Source: Leminorella richardii (lineage in GTDB: Bacteria > Pseudomonadota > Gammaproteobacteria > Enterobacterales > Enterobacteriaceae). Taken from it: 64,000 bases of DNA. The stretch spans positions 2,600,501-2,664,500 of the forward strand of contig NZ_LS483470.1 in the NCBI RefSeq assembly GCF_900478135.1. The letters run 5' to 3'. Below, piece after piece: positions 25,948 through 34,278 of this stretch. The position numbers and the translations under genes were made by a program. The first letter of the stretch is position 1. Every line of letters begins with the position of its first letter. The notes under the pieces are model-generated. The model was not told where the DNA came from. It did no database searches and saw only the letters and a program-made list of their open reading frames with translations.

Positions 25948-27540
25948 ATGGAAAACAATAAATCCAGACGTCAGTTTATCCGCCTGGGGCTGACCTCCGC
26001 CGCTGTTGCCCCTCTGGCTGCCGTTATTCCTTTTACCGCTCAGGCAGAAGACTCCCCGCTCAATATTCTCTGGGATGAAGAAATGGACGTGCTGGTACTC
26101 GGTACCGGCATGGCGGGTTTCACTGCCGCCATCAAAGCAGCGGAGACCACCCCCGGACTCAAAATCGTTCTGGCGGACAAAATGTCCCGACTGGGCGGCT
26201 CATCATTAATTTCCGGACTCAACATGGCTGTCGTCGGCTCGCCGTGGCAAAAAGAGGCGGGTGTTTTAGATGACTCGTGGGAACTGCTTTTAAAAGATAT
26301 TGAAAAGGAGTCCAGAGGGTACAGCCATATCGAATTAACAAAAACCATCGCTCAGAATACCCTGTCACTGTTCAACTTCCTGTGTGACCACGGCGTGGAG
26401 TTTGACAAAACCATCGGCAACGGCACGGGCATAAAATCCCTTGGCGGCCACTCTCGCGCCCGCTGCGTCTGGCCGGTTCACGGCGGCAGCGGAATTGTAA
26501 AAAGCCTGCAAAAATACATTCAGGAAAAGCTGCCCAACATTGACATCCGCAAGCAGGTGCTGCTGGAAGAGATTATTCGCAACCCGGCCGGGCGCGTGAT
26601 CGGCGTTCGGGTAAGGGAAAACTACGTCTTTAACCGCGAGGTCAAAGACTTCGGCCTGAATGACAGTCCAGAATTTAACAGCACTGGCAATACCCGCTAC
26701 TACAAGGTTAAGCGCGGTCTGGTCATCGCCACGGGCGGCTACAATCAGGATCGCAAATTTCGCGGCGATGAAGTCGGCGCCCTGTACAACTCCGTTTCAA
26801 CCGCCAACCCCGGCGCAACGGCCGGTGCGCTGAAAGCCATGATCAAAGCGGGCTTTAAACCGATTCATATGACGCTCTTTCGCTTTGCCTTCCCTATTCC
26901 TACCGAAGACATTCTCTGGGGTATTTTGGTGAATCCGCGAACCTGTCAGCGCTTTGTGGACGAATACAACAATAACGACCGTCAAGGGCTGGGGCTGAAG
27001 ATCCTGTCTGAACGCATGAAGATAGACGGCGAGCAGATTATCCTGATTTACGACCAGACCGGCGTGGACAACTATCACGACAAGCAGCGCTTGACGCTCT
27101 CTCTTGAAGGCAAAAACGGCACCGAAGGCACCATGTGGAAATTTGACACACTGGAAGCGCTGGCGGCCAACTTCAATATGGATATAGCTGAATTAAACAA
27201 AACCATCGCCGAATACAACCAAAACATGGAGAACGACAAAGACCAGTTCGGCAAACCCAAAGAACTCATGAAAACCTCAACGTCTATTGGTAAAGCGCCC
27301 TACTACGCTATGTGGCTCAACCCTCGCTACAACTACAGTCAGGGCGGCGCCATGATCAATACCGAAGCTCGCCCTCTCGATATTGTCACACAGCAACCGA
27401 TCCCCGGCGCATTCGTGTGTGGCGAAGCCTCGGCAGGAAGCTATGGATATATTCGCTTAACCGCCTGCGGCAGCCTTGACTGCGGCGTTTTCGGCATGAT
27501 TGCCGGAGAAAACGCCGGAAAAGAAACGCCTTGGGAATAA
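25948..27540 (+). CDS. Tat-exported periplasmic flavin reductase, flavocytochrome c / urocanate-fumarate reductase superfamily
   Basis: A 530-residue FAD enoate reductase. Twin arginines at 7-8 (SRRQFIRLG) and AQA near 33 mark a Tat signal. GTGMAGFTAA (52-61) is the FAD site. Fcc3 (Shewanella fumarate reductase) landmarks partly align: His307, Thr319-Glu320 and the proton-donor-type Arg335 in CQRFVDE are kept, as is Arg503. The catalytic-pocket His of HTMGG is replaced by Tyr463 (NYSQGG), and the Fcc3 arginine following T-E appears lost. A C4-dicarboxylate substrate is therefore unlikely; a monocarboxylic enoate such as urocanate, methacrylate or a cinnamate is possible. No haem or FMN-binding domain is fused. 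AAGG lies before the ATG. Two cytochrome genes follow. Confidence 0.85.
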   Translation: MENNKSRRQFIRLGLTSAAVAPLAAVIPFTAQAEDSPLNILWDEEMDVLVLGTGMAGFTAAIKAAETTPGLKIVLADKMSRLGGSSLISGLNMAVVGSPWQKEAGVLDDSWELLLKDIEKESRGYSHIELTKTIAQNTLSLFNFLCDHGVEFDKTIGNGTGIKSLGGHSRARCVWPVHGGSGIVKSLQKYIQEKLPNIDIRKQVLLEEIIRNPAGRVIGVRVRENYVFNREVKDFGLNDSPEFNSTGNTRYYKVKRGLVIATGGYNQDRKFRGDEVGALYNSVSTANPGATAGALKAMIKAGFKPIHMTLFRFAFPIPTEDILWGILVNPRTCQRFVDEYNNNDRQGLGLKILSERMKIDGEQIILIYDQTGVDNYHDKQRLTLSLEGKNGTEGTMWKFDTLEALAANFNMDIAELNKTIAEYNQNMENDKDQFGKPKELMKTSTSIGKAPYYAMWLNPRYNYSQGGAMINTEARPLDIVTQQPIPGAFVCGEASAGSYGYIRLTACGSLDCGVFGMIAGENAGKETPWE

Positions 27541-27553
27541 GTGAGATATCAAT

Positions 27554-27976
27554 ATGAAAACATTATCTTTTGTACTGGCTTTGCTATACGCCCTCTTCTC
27601 CCCTTCGGCGCTGTCCGAACCGGTGAAAGAGGCTGCTGCCCCACAGCAAAGCGCCGTCAGCCATGCGCAAACAACGCATCCGCTCAAGGCACATCATCAG
27701 AAGCTGAACCTGCCCTGTTCTGCCTGCCACAAAGAGCAGGAGGTCTCCGAGTATAAACCGTTAGCCACCAAGGACTGCCTGACTTGTCACGGTAGTGCAG
27801 AAAAAGTGGCGAAGCGCACTGGGTTTATGGACGTCAACCAAACCAACCCTCACCGCTCTCTGCACGACGGGCTGGACTTAGACTGCTATGAATGCCACGC
27901 CGAGCACAAGCCGTCGAGCAATCTGTGCGAGACCTGCCACGACAACACGCGCGACTGGTTTGGACCTACGCCATAA
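27554..27976 (+). CDS. Periplasmic tetraheme cytochrome c
   Basis: A 140-residue exported cytochrome. The signal peptide covers about 1-21 (cleavage near SALS-E). Four CxxCH sites begin at residues 55, 75, 111 and 125 (CSACH, CLTCH, CYECH, CETCH). Additional histidines at 37, 42, 47, 48, 100, 104 and 118 can serve as distal ligands. Size and spacing match the tetraheme domain that is fused to the flavoprotein in Shewanella Fcc3. Here it is a separate subunit 13 bases after the reductase gene, as in methacrylate reductase systems. It should pass electrons from the quinol dehydrogenase at 27992 to the flavoprotein. Confidence 0.9.
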   Translation: MKTLSFVLALLYALFSPSALSEPVKEAAAPQQSAVSHAQTTHPLKAHHQKLNLPCSACHKEQEVSEYKPLATKDCLTCHGSAEKVAKRTGFMDVNQTNPHRSLHDGLDLDCYECHAEHKPSSNLCETCHDNTRDWFGPTP

Positions 27977-27991
27977 GAAAGGAAAAGCAAT

Positions 27992-28579
27992 ATGAGTAGA
28001 ATACGTTTTATTTTCTTACTTGCCTGCGTAACCGCTCTGATGGGATTGGGTATCAGCCTGCTCGGCGCCGAGGTAGTCAAGAAAACGGGTGATGAAGCCT
28101 TTTGCGGCAGCTGCCATGATATGCAGCCGATGGTCAAAACCTTTCAGCAGGATACCCACGGCGGCAACAACGCGCACGGCTTCACCGCCGAGTGTGTGGA
28201 CTGCCACCTTCCCCACAACAGCACGCTGGGATATCTGGTTTCAAAAGGCAGCCAGGGCGCTAACGATGTGTTTAAAACGGTCTTTACCGATACGTCAAAG
28301 ATAGACTGGCTCGCCCACCGTAAACAGAGAGAAGAGTTCGTTTATGATTCCGGCTGCCTGAAGTGCCACAGCAAGCTGTTAGACAAAACAGCGGCCAGCA
28401 ATCCCAAGTCGCTGGAAATGCACCAGCACTACAAAGAGATGCAGAAAAGCGAAACGCCGCTTAAGTGTGCTTCCTGCCACGTCACCGTGGGTCACAACGG
28501 CGCGCTGCGAGGGGAGTTAAACCAAACGCATCCTGAATATAAGTTCTTAGAAGAGCGGCTTGGCGCTAAAAAAGAGTAG
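27992..28579 (+). CDS. NapC/NrfH/CymA-type tetraheme quinol dehydrogenase
   Basis: A 195-residue membrane-anchored cytochrome c. One N-terminal helix (about 5-26) anchors it. Four CxxCH motifs begin at residues 38, 68, 122 and 159 (CGSCH, CVDCH, CLKCH, CASCH). SCHDMQPM after the first haem is typical of the NapC/NirT family. It oxidises menaquinol in the membrane and reduces periplasmic partners. It lies 15 bases after the small cytochrome gene and ends at a strong terminator, so the three genes form one complete quinol-to-enoate chain. Confidence 0.9.
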   Translation: MSRIRFIFLLACVTALMGLGISLLGAEVVKKTGDEAFCGSCHDMQPMVKTFQQDTHGGNNAHGFTAECVDCHLPHNSTLGYLVSKGSQGANDVFKTVFTDTSKIDWLAHRKQREEFVYDSGCLKCHSKLLDKTAASNPKSLEMHQHYKEMQKSETPLKCASCHVTVGHNGALRGELNQTHPEYKFLEERLGAKKE

Positions 28580-28600
28580 CAATTGCTTTGCTATCCCCGC

Positions 28601-28636
28601 CCCCGCCAGAGAGAAAGTCTGGCGGGGCTTTTATTT
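28601..28636 (+). terminator. Terminator of the reductase-cytochrome operon
   Basis: CCCCGCCAGA pairs perfectly with TCTGGCGGGG across a seven-base loop and is followed by CTTTTATTT. Confidence 0.9.
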
Positions 28637-28699
28637 CAGCCCTAAAAAGCGGGAAGAAAATAAGGGTATCTGCTAACGTACTATTATCTTAAAATGTGT

Positions 28700-28738
28700 G
28701 ACTAGCGCTAACAAACAGCGCTAGTCTTTTGTTTCTTT
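28700..28738 (+). terminator. Second, isolated terminator
   Basis: GACTAGCGCT and AGCGCTAGTC pair across a seven-base loop and are followed by TTTTGTTTCTTTT. It lies about 65 bases after the first terminator with no gene between, so it is either a back-up or the end of a small RNA. Confidence 0.75.
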
Positions 28739-28841
28739 TAACAGAATACAACCGCAGCTCACTCGAGGGTCGTCCAGCGGGAGCTCCGCCACCGCCGCGC
28801 TGAGCGCACTATGTCTTAAAAAACCATATAGGTGATATCAC

Positions 28842-29585
28842 GTGTCACTCGAGCTGATTCTGTTCTTACTCGCAGGCGCCGCCGCTGGCGGCTTTATCAA
28901 CGGCTTGGCCGGTTTCGGCACTGCGCTACTGTCATTGGGGATCTGGCTACAGGTGCTGCCGCCCTGGCAGGCCGTCGCCATTGTGGCGGCGATGTCCGTC
29001 GCCAGCGGAGTTCAGTGCCTGTGGCTGGTTCGCCGCGACTTGGTTCAGGGAGCAAGACGACTGCCGCGATTTCTGTTACCCGCGCTGATTGGTCTGCCTC
29101 TCGGCACCCTCGCGTTAAGCAGCATAAGCGCTACCGTCTTAAAACTCACCATTGCCGGATTTATGCTGCTTTACGGCGTGTTTTTCACCTTTCGTAAATC
29201 GCTCCCTCAGCTAGACCGCCCCAAACCGGTGATTGATGCGCTAATCGGATTTTCCGGTGGTGTGCTTGGCGGCGCGGCGTCCCTTTCCGGCGTCCTGCCT
29301 ACTATGTGGTGCGCCATGCAGCCGTGGACAAAGAATGAAACCAGCGCTGTTCTTCGCCCCTATAACGTCCTGATTTTAGGCATTGCTGTTGCCCTCTTTG
29401 CCTGGAATGGCTACTACACGGGAGAAACCCTGCTCCTCATGGCTATTGCGCTTCCCGCCACGCTGATCTTTTCACAAATAGGCATGGCGGTCTTTCGGCG
29501 GCTCACCGATAACCAGTTTCGTCGGCTGCTGGTTTGGCTTCTATTTGCCTCAGGGCTATTGCTTACCCTGCGTGAGCTGGCTTAA
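28842..29585 (+). CDS. TSUP (TauE/SafE) family membrane permease
   Basis: A 247-residue membrane protein with about eight helices and the TSUP hallmarks GFINGLAGFGTALLSLG near the start and GGVLGGAASLSGVLPTMW in the second half. GTG is the start, with AGGTGA nine bases upstream. TSUP proteins move organic anions such as sulfonates, sulfite or sulfoacetate, often by export. The gene follows the reductase operon but has its own promoter region after two terminators, so a link is only positional. Confidence 0.85.
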   Translation: MSLELILFLLAGAAAGGFINGLAGFGTALLSLGIWLQVLPPWQAVAIVAAMSVASGVQCLWLVRRDLVQGARRLPRFLLPALIGLPLGTLALSSISATVLKLTIAGFMLLYGVFFTFRKSLPQLDRPKPVIDALIGFSGGVLGGAASLSGVLPTMWCAMQPWTKNETSAVLRPYNVLILGIAVALFAWNGYYTGETLLLMAIALPATLIFSQIGMAVFRRLTDNQFRRLLVWLLFASGLLLTLRELA

Positions 29586-29642
29586 TAACAGCAGAGTTCC
29601 GAATAAGTTGAAATAGAAGGGATAAATTGAATCTCATCGAAC

Positions 29643-29670
29643 ATCAATAACAATCAATAACAATCAATAA
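29643..29670 (+). repeat. 10-bp tandem repeat ATCAATAACA, 2.8 copies
   Basis: Three near-perfect units occur in the AT-rich gap before autotransporter 2. Changes in unit number could alter promoter spacing, but no promoter is clear enough to say so. Confidence 0.6.
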
Positions 29671-29792
29671 AAAAGTAACTTCAATTATAATAAGCCATAT
29701 AATAACGGTGTGATATCTTATTTATTAGAAAAATAAAGGAGTTGCTGATAGAATAAGCGTTGCTTTTTTACACCATTAAAAAGGACTTTATT

Positions 29793-32174
29793 TTGAAGAA
29801 CTACACGCTCTCAAACCGCTTTTTACTTCTTGCCAGTCTAGGACTGGCCGCATCGTTTAGCGCTAACGCGCTCACAACGCTCGGGGATGCAGACTTTCCC
29901 TCTGCGGGCAAAAACTCCTCCGCGGACGCATTGAATATCGTAGCCAATAGCCCAGTCATTAATATCACCTCTGGTGCAGGACTAGACTCTACGACGAATC
30001 ATATTGATATTAATGCCGCGAGCACTCTGACGATAAAGTCAACCGCTACCGGAAACTATAACTCGTCAACAGGTATACGCGTTGGAGCAGGCGGATTGAC
30101 ATCCAATAGTGATATAAACCTTGATATTAAAGACGGTCGCGGAATTTATATTATTAACAGCGGCCTTGCTCAATTTAATAAAAAAGTGGATATCCGCAAT
30201 ACCAGCACCTCCGCCAACAGCTTTATCGGCATTATGGCCTACACCACTAGCAGTAACGGCGGTTCAGCCACTTTTGCCGACGAAGTCAGCATTACCTCAA
30301 CGGGAAATGACAGCTACGGGATCGTCGCTCAAATAGGCAATAACCCGGCCGAACTTGGCGCCGATCTGACTTTTAACGGGAAAGTAACGGTAGACATGCA
30401 GGGAACCGCCTCAACGGGCGTGAATATACAGCAGCTTTCAGGAGCCAACCCTAGCGCCGGCAGCTTTATCCTGTTTAATAACGGACTCGACGTAGCCACC
30501 AGCAACGGCACTGCCGTTTCAGCAGAGCAGGAAGGCGGCATCATTACCATTAACGGCGACAGCAGCATCGTCTCCCGCAATACCAGCGGTGGCGCCTATA
30601 ACGCCATTGAAGCGGTGATGGGTACGGTAAAGGTAGACGGAAAATCCACTATTGAAGGCAACATTGAGGCTATCAACACAGGCGTTGTCGACCTTAACCT
30701 TCACGCGGGCTCTAACGTTACCAGCATGATGGATAACTATAGCGTCAACGTAACGTCTCTGCCTGCGGGTTATACTCCGGGGAAAATCAACGTTGCCATG
30801 CAGACCGGCGCAGTCTGGAATATGAGCAACGATTCGTATGTCGACGTGCTGAACGGCAGCGGCACCGTGAAGTATCAAACTACCGCCGCCCCTTACGGCA
30901 CGCTGTCGGTTCAGGATCTGAGCGGTTCAACAACCTTCGTGATGCGCACTGACATCGTCGGCGACGGCGCGGGCAACAATCAGGGTGACCTGCTGCGCGT
31001 GACCGGCACCTCTGCCGGTAATCATATTCTAAACGTTCTCAACAACGGCTCTGCGCAAACCAACGGTACCGAAGTGCTGACCGTGGTTGAAACCAGCGAC
31101 GGTGCTGCACAATTCGCCATGACCAGCAAAGTGGAACTCGGCGGCTACCTGTACGATGTGCGCCAGAACGGCAACGACTGGGAGCTGTACGGTGCGCCTA
31201 AGCCTGTTACTCCGCCGAATCCGGGCAACCCCGATCCCGGCACGCCTAACCCAGGCCCTGAAATTACCACCACCGCCGACGCGGGCGCCAACTTCCTGAA
31301 CATTGGTTACCTGATGAACTACGCAGAAAACCAAACCCTGCTTCAGCGCATGGGCGACCTGCGCCAGAACGGCGAGCGTGGTGACATGTGGCTGCGCGGC
31401 TTTGCCGGTAAGTTTGACTCCTTCTCCAGCGGCAAGCTCAGCAGCTTTGACATGAGCTACAGCGGTATGCAAATCGGTGCCGACAAGCGCATTTCTGCGG
31501 ATATGCCGCTGTTTATCGGTGCTTTCCTGGGTCAAACCCACGCGAGCCCGGACTACCGCTCTGGCGACGGTACGGCGAAGTCCAGCAATGCCGGTATCTA
31601 CGGTACCTATATGGCTGACAGCGGCTTCTATCTGGATGCGGTGGCCAAGTACTCCCGCGTGAAGAACAGCTTCAACGTCAAGGACAGCCAAAACGCGACC
31701 GTCGACGGCAGCGGCAGCTCTAGCGGCCTGAGCTTCTCGCTGGAATCCGGTCAGAAGTTCTCTTTCGGCACCGCCGGTCAGGGATTCTATCTTGAACCAC
31801 AGGCGCAGTTTACCTATGGTCATCAGGATTCGACTTCCCTCACCGCGTCCAACGGCCTGAAAGTTGACCTAGACAGCTACCGCTCCATGACCGGCCGCGC
31901 CTCTGCGCTGTTCGGCTACGAAATGTCCGCTGGTGACAATAAGGTCAATGTCTACCTGAAAACCGGCATGGTCAGAGAGTTTGACGGCGACGTCGACTAT
32001 CGCCTGAACGGTTCGAAGGAAAAGCACACCTTCAAGGGCAACTGGTGGAACAACGGCGTTGGCGTCAGCGCCCAGTTGAGCAAGCAACACGTGCTGTACC
32101 TCGATCTGGACAGCTCAACCGGCAGCAAGTTTGACCAGCGTCAGGTGAACGGCGGCTACCGCTTCTCGTTCTGA
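29793..32174 (+). CDS. Autotransporter 2 (type Va)
   Basis: A type Va autotransporter of 793 residues from TTG 29793, chosen because AAGGA lies seven bases before it and it opens directly into a signal peptide (KNYTLSNRFLLLASLGLAAS, cleavage near SANA). The passenger, to about residue 465, has beta-helix character and ends in an autochaperone-like stretch (GDLLRVTGTSAGNHILNVLN, then ELYGAPKP). A PNPGNPDPGTPNPGP linker leads to the barrel (about 530-793), which starts at GDMWLRGFAGKFDSF and ends in GGYRFSF. It is shorter than autotransporter 1 and its passenger is unrelated in detail. It is probably a surface adhesin; no receptor can be named. Confidence 0.9.
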   Translation: MKNYTLSNRFLLLASLGLAASFSANALTTLGDADFPSAGKNSSADALNIVANSPVINITSGAGLDSTTNHIDINAASTLTIKSTATGNYNSSTGIRVGAGGLTSNSDINLDIKDGRGIYIINSGLAQFNKKVDIRNTSTSANSFIGIMAYTTSSNGGSATFADEVSITSTGNDSYGIVAQIGNNPAELGADLTFNGKVTVDMQGTASTGVNIQQLSGANPSAGSFILFNNGLDVATSNGTAVSAEQEGGIITINGDSSIVSRNTSGGAYNAIEAVMGTVKVDGKSTIEGNIEAINTGVVDLNLHAGSNVTSMMDNYSVNVTSLPAGYTPGKINVAMQTGAVWNMSNDSYVDVLNGSGTVKYQTTAAPYGTLSVQDLSGSTTFVMRTDIVGDGAGNNQGDLLRVTGTSAGNHILNVLNNGSAQTNGTEVLTVVETSDGAAQFAMTSKVELGGYLYDVRQNGNDWELYGAPKPVTPPNPGNPDPGTPNPGPEITTTADAGANFLNIGYLMNYAENQTLLQRMGDLRQNGERGDMWLRGFAGKFDSFSSGKLSSFDMSYSGMQIGADKRISADMPLFIGAFLGQTHASPDYRSGDGTAKSSNAGIYGTYMADSGFYLDAVAKYSRVKNSFNVKDSQNATVDGSGSSSGLSFSLESGQKFSFGTAGQGFYLEPQAQFTYGHQDSTSLTASNGLKVDLDSYRSMTGRASALFGYEMSAGDNKVNVYLKTGMVREFDGDVDYRLNGSKEKHTFKGNWWNNGVGVSAQLSKQHVLYLDLDSSTGSKFDQRQVNGGYRFSF

Positions 32175-32184
32175 TAGCTTATGG

Positions 32185-32250
32185 CCCGCAGGTTAAACCC
32201 TGCGGGTTCTGTCATAAAAAAATCCCTTTCATGATGAAAGGGATTTTTTA
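32185..32250 (+). terminator. Double terminator after autotransporter 2
   Basis: CCCGCAGG/CCTGCGGG (32185-32206) is followed by TTCTGT. AATCCCTTTC/GAAAGGGATT (32221-32245) is flanked by A and T runs and can work in both directions, serving the converging carrier-protein operon too. Confidence 0.85.
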
Positions 32251-32313
32251 TTACACGCTCTTAAAAGCCACCAAGCGATGATGAGTCGCCTGTTTGCCTA
32301 ACCTTACTTAACC

Positions 32314-32553
32314 TTACTCCTGCCAGTTTCTTTCCAGAATTGCCGCCAGATCGGCAGCCGTTTCTAAATCCAGCCACTGAGCTGCGGGAACCTCTTTTTT
32401 CAACAGGCGCTCCACTTCCATCATCATGCTGGCGAAGGTGACGCTATCCAGGCCCGGCTTAAGCTGTTCCAGAGTGCTATCCGCCTCAATGCGATCGACA
32501 GGAACCGACAGGCAGTTGGACAGAATCGTTTTGCTTTGCTGTAAATAGTCCAT
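32314..32553 (-). CDS. Acyl carrier protein of the FAAL cassette
   Basis: A 79-residue stand-alone carrier protein. The phosphopantetheine attachment site is Ser37 in GLDSVTFASMM. The start at 32553 follows GAGGAG, which lies inside the end of the ligase gene, and is one base past the ligase stop; an ATG six codons earlier is less likely. It is too divergent from AcpP (DSLD replaced by DSVT) to be the housekeeping ACP. The ligase presumably loads it with an acyl or aminoacyl group that the GNAT protein then transfers. Confidence 0.85.
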   Translation of the reverse strand: MDYLQQSKTILSNCLSVPVDRIEADSTLEQLKPGLDSVTFASMMMEVERLLKKEVPAAQWLDLETAADLAAILERNWQE

Positions 32554-32554
32554 C

Positions 32555-34264
32555 TCAGAGCGACTCCTCATCGTTATGGATAACCGTAAATTGATTGGCC
32601 AAATAGGCGCTTTTCGCCTGAGCGCGAGCCATCTTGCCGGAAGAGGTCAGCGGCAGGCGTTCGGCAATGAAAATAATTTCTGCATCAATCCCTGTTGCCC
32701 GCGCTATCGCACTCTTCATCGACTGCACCAGATGACGTAGAGCCGACAGATCCTGAGCCACTGTCGACGGAATAGAAACCAGTGCCGCCAGTCGCTCCTG
32801 CTGAGCGTCGTTCAGGCCGATAGCCGCCACGCTGCCCGCGGCTAACTGTGGGGCAGCCTGCTGTAGCATCCACTCCACGTCCTGAGCCCACAGGTTTCGG
32901 CCGCGAACGATAATCACGTCCTTTTCTCGGCCGCTGATATACAAAAGCCCCTGCGACATATAGCCGAGATCGCCGGTATACATAAAATCGTCCCGATCGA
33001 AAATGATGCTCTCACTGTCATCAATATAGCCCGTCACTACGCTGGGGCCTTTCACCCAGATTTGACCAACCATACGCTCGGGAAGGCGTTCGCCCCCTTC
33101 CGCTTCGGTAATCTTAATGTCAAAACCGGGCAGCACTCTGCCGCAGGAAACAATCGCTTTCTCCGGCGCGTCGTCTGGGGTATCTACCGCAGCGGGTGTG
33201 TCCAGATCCGATGCTGTTACTGCTAGCGTGGTCTCTGTCAGACCATAGCACGGCAGGAACGCCTTTTCCTGAAATCCAGACGGTGCGAAACAGGCAGAAA
33301 ACATCGCCAGCATCTCAGCGCTTATAGCGTCGCCGCCAATACCGGCCACGCGCAGTGAAGAGAGGTCAAGACTGGGTTTGTCCTGACTTTCAGCATAGGC
33401 CTTCATCGCCAGCTGATAGCCAAAGGCAGGGGAAAAGGTAATGGCGGTTTTATGCTGACTCATCAGTTTCAGCCAGATCAGCGGATTTTGCACAAAGTGT
33501 TCCGCGCTCAAGCAGTCTACCGAGCGCTGACCGTATACCGAAGCCAATATAAAGCCCACCAGCCCCATATTGTGATGAAACGGTAGCCAGTTAAACGAGC
33601 GGTCTTCGTGCCGCAGCTTCATACCGTATTTCAACACGGCATGAATATTGGTTTCCAGATGCCGCTGATTGAGCAGCACCCCCTTCGGGTGTGTCGTTGA
33701 ACCCGAGGAAAACTGGATATAGGCCGGATCTTCCGGGCTCAAAGGAGAGAGTTCCGACTCTAGCGGCTGGTGAAGGGAGGATGCCCGGGCCAGTATGTTT
33801 TCACTCACAATCAGAGGCCGAGAGAGGCGCGAGCCAATCGCGTCGGCAATATTGCGAGAGCACAGCACCCCTTTTGCGTCAGCGCTATCGAGCAGCAGAT
33901 TAAGCTTCTCCGTGTAGGCCACCATGCCGCCGGGGTTCAGGCTAAACGCTACTGGACAAGGGATCAACCCCGCATACTGACAGGCAAAGAACAGGATCAA
34001 AAATTCCGGCGTGGTTTCTGCTATCAGTGCCAGCCGATCGTAGCGAGGAAAGCCCTGTTGTTTTAAGTACAGCGCAGCCCGCATGGATTCCAGCTTCAAC
34101 CGCCTATAGTCAAGCACCGCCGTTAACTGGCCGGATGCATTGAAAAAGTTAAACCCCGCCTCGCCGCTGGCCGCATAGGACAACGCCTCGGTGGTGGTGT
34201 GAAAATCGCCGTGACGGATAGGAATACTGTTTAACGTCGGTGTCATGGTCAGCGCGTTTGGCAT
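32555..34264 (-). CDS. Fatty-acyl-AMP-ligase-like adenylating enzyme
   Basis: A 569-residue member of the ANL superfamily. Motifs in order: YIQFSSGSTTHPKGVLLNQ (ATP loop), FNWLPFHHNMGLVGFIL, CYGLTETTLAV, YTGDLGYMSQGLLYISGREK and IIVRGRNLWAQDVEWML, with the C-terminal catalytic lysine in LTSSGKMARAQ. HHNMGLVG and the IIVRGRN-x4-D-x-E stretch resemble fatty-acyl-AMP ligases, which load carrier proteins rather than CoA. Its substrate could equally be an amino or hydroxy acid. It lies between the GNAT gene (14 bases) and the ACP gene (one base), as a tight operon. Confidence 0.85.
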   Translation of the reverse strand: MPNALTMTPTLNSIPIRHGDFHTTTEALSYAASGEAGFNFFNASGQLTAVLDYRRLKLESMRAALYLKQQGFPRYDRLALIAETTPEFLILFFACQYAGLIPCPVAFSLNPGGMVAYTEKLNLLLDSADAKGVLCSRNIADAIGSRLSRPLIVSENILARASSLHQPLESELSPLSPEDPAYIQFSSGSTTHPKGVLLNQRHLETNIHAVLKYGMKLRHEDRSFNWLPFHHNMGLVGFILASVYGQRSVDCLSAEHFVQNPLIWLKLMSQHKTAITFSPAFGYQLAMKAYAESQDKPSLDLSSLRVAGIGGDAISAEMLAMFSACFAPSGFQEKAFLPCYGLTETTLAVTASDLDTPAAVDTPDDAPEKAIVSCGRVLPGFDIKITEAEGGERLPERMVGQIWVKGPSVVTGYIDDSESIIFDRDDFMYTGDLGYMSQGLLYISGREKDVIIVRGRNLWAQDVEWMLQQAAPQLAAGSVAAIGLNDAQQERLAALVSIPSTVAQDLSALRHLVQSMKSAIARATGIDAEIIFIAERLPLTSSGKMARAQAKSAYLANQFTVIHNDEESL

Positions 34265-34278
34265 AGCCCTAGATCCCC

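Noticed and set aside
25948..27540. Assignment of the flavoprotein as fumarate reductase
   Set aside because: The pocket His and one carboxylate-binding Arg of fumarate reductases are not conserved; only the superfamily is supported.
29643..29670. Short tandem repeat as the start of a CRISPR array
   Set aside because: Ten-base units without spacers; no cas genes.
31029..31823. 264-codon open frame on the minus strand inside autotransporter 2
   Set aside because: It lies opposite a strongly supported gene and has low-complexity Ala/Val/His composition typical of antisense frames in GC-rich third positions.
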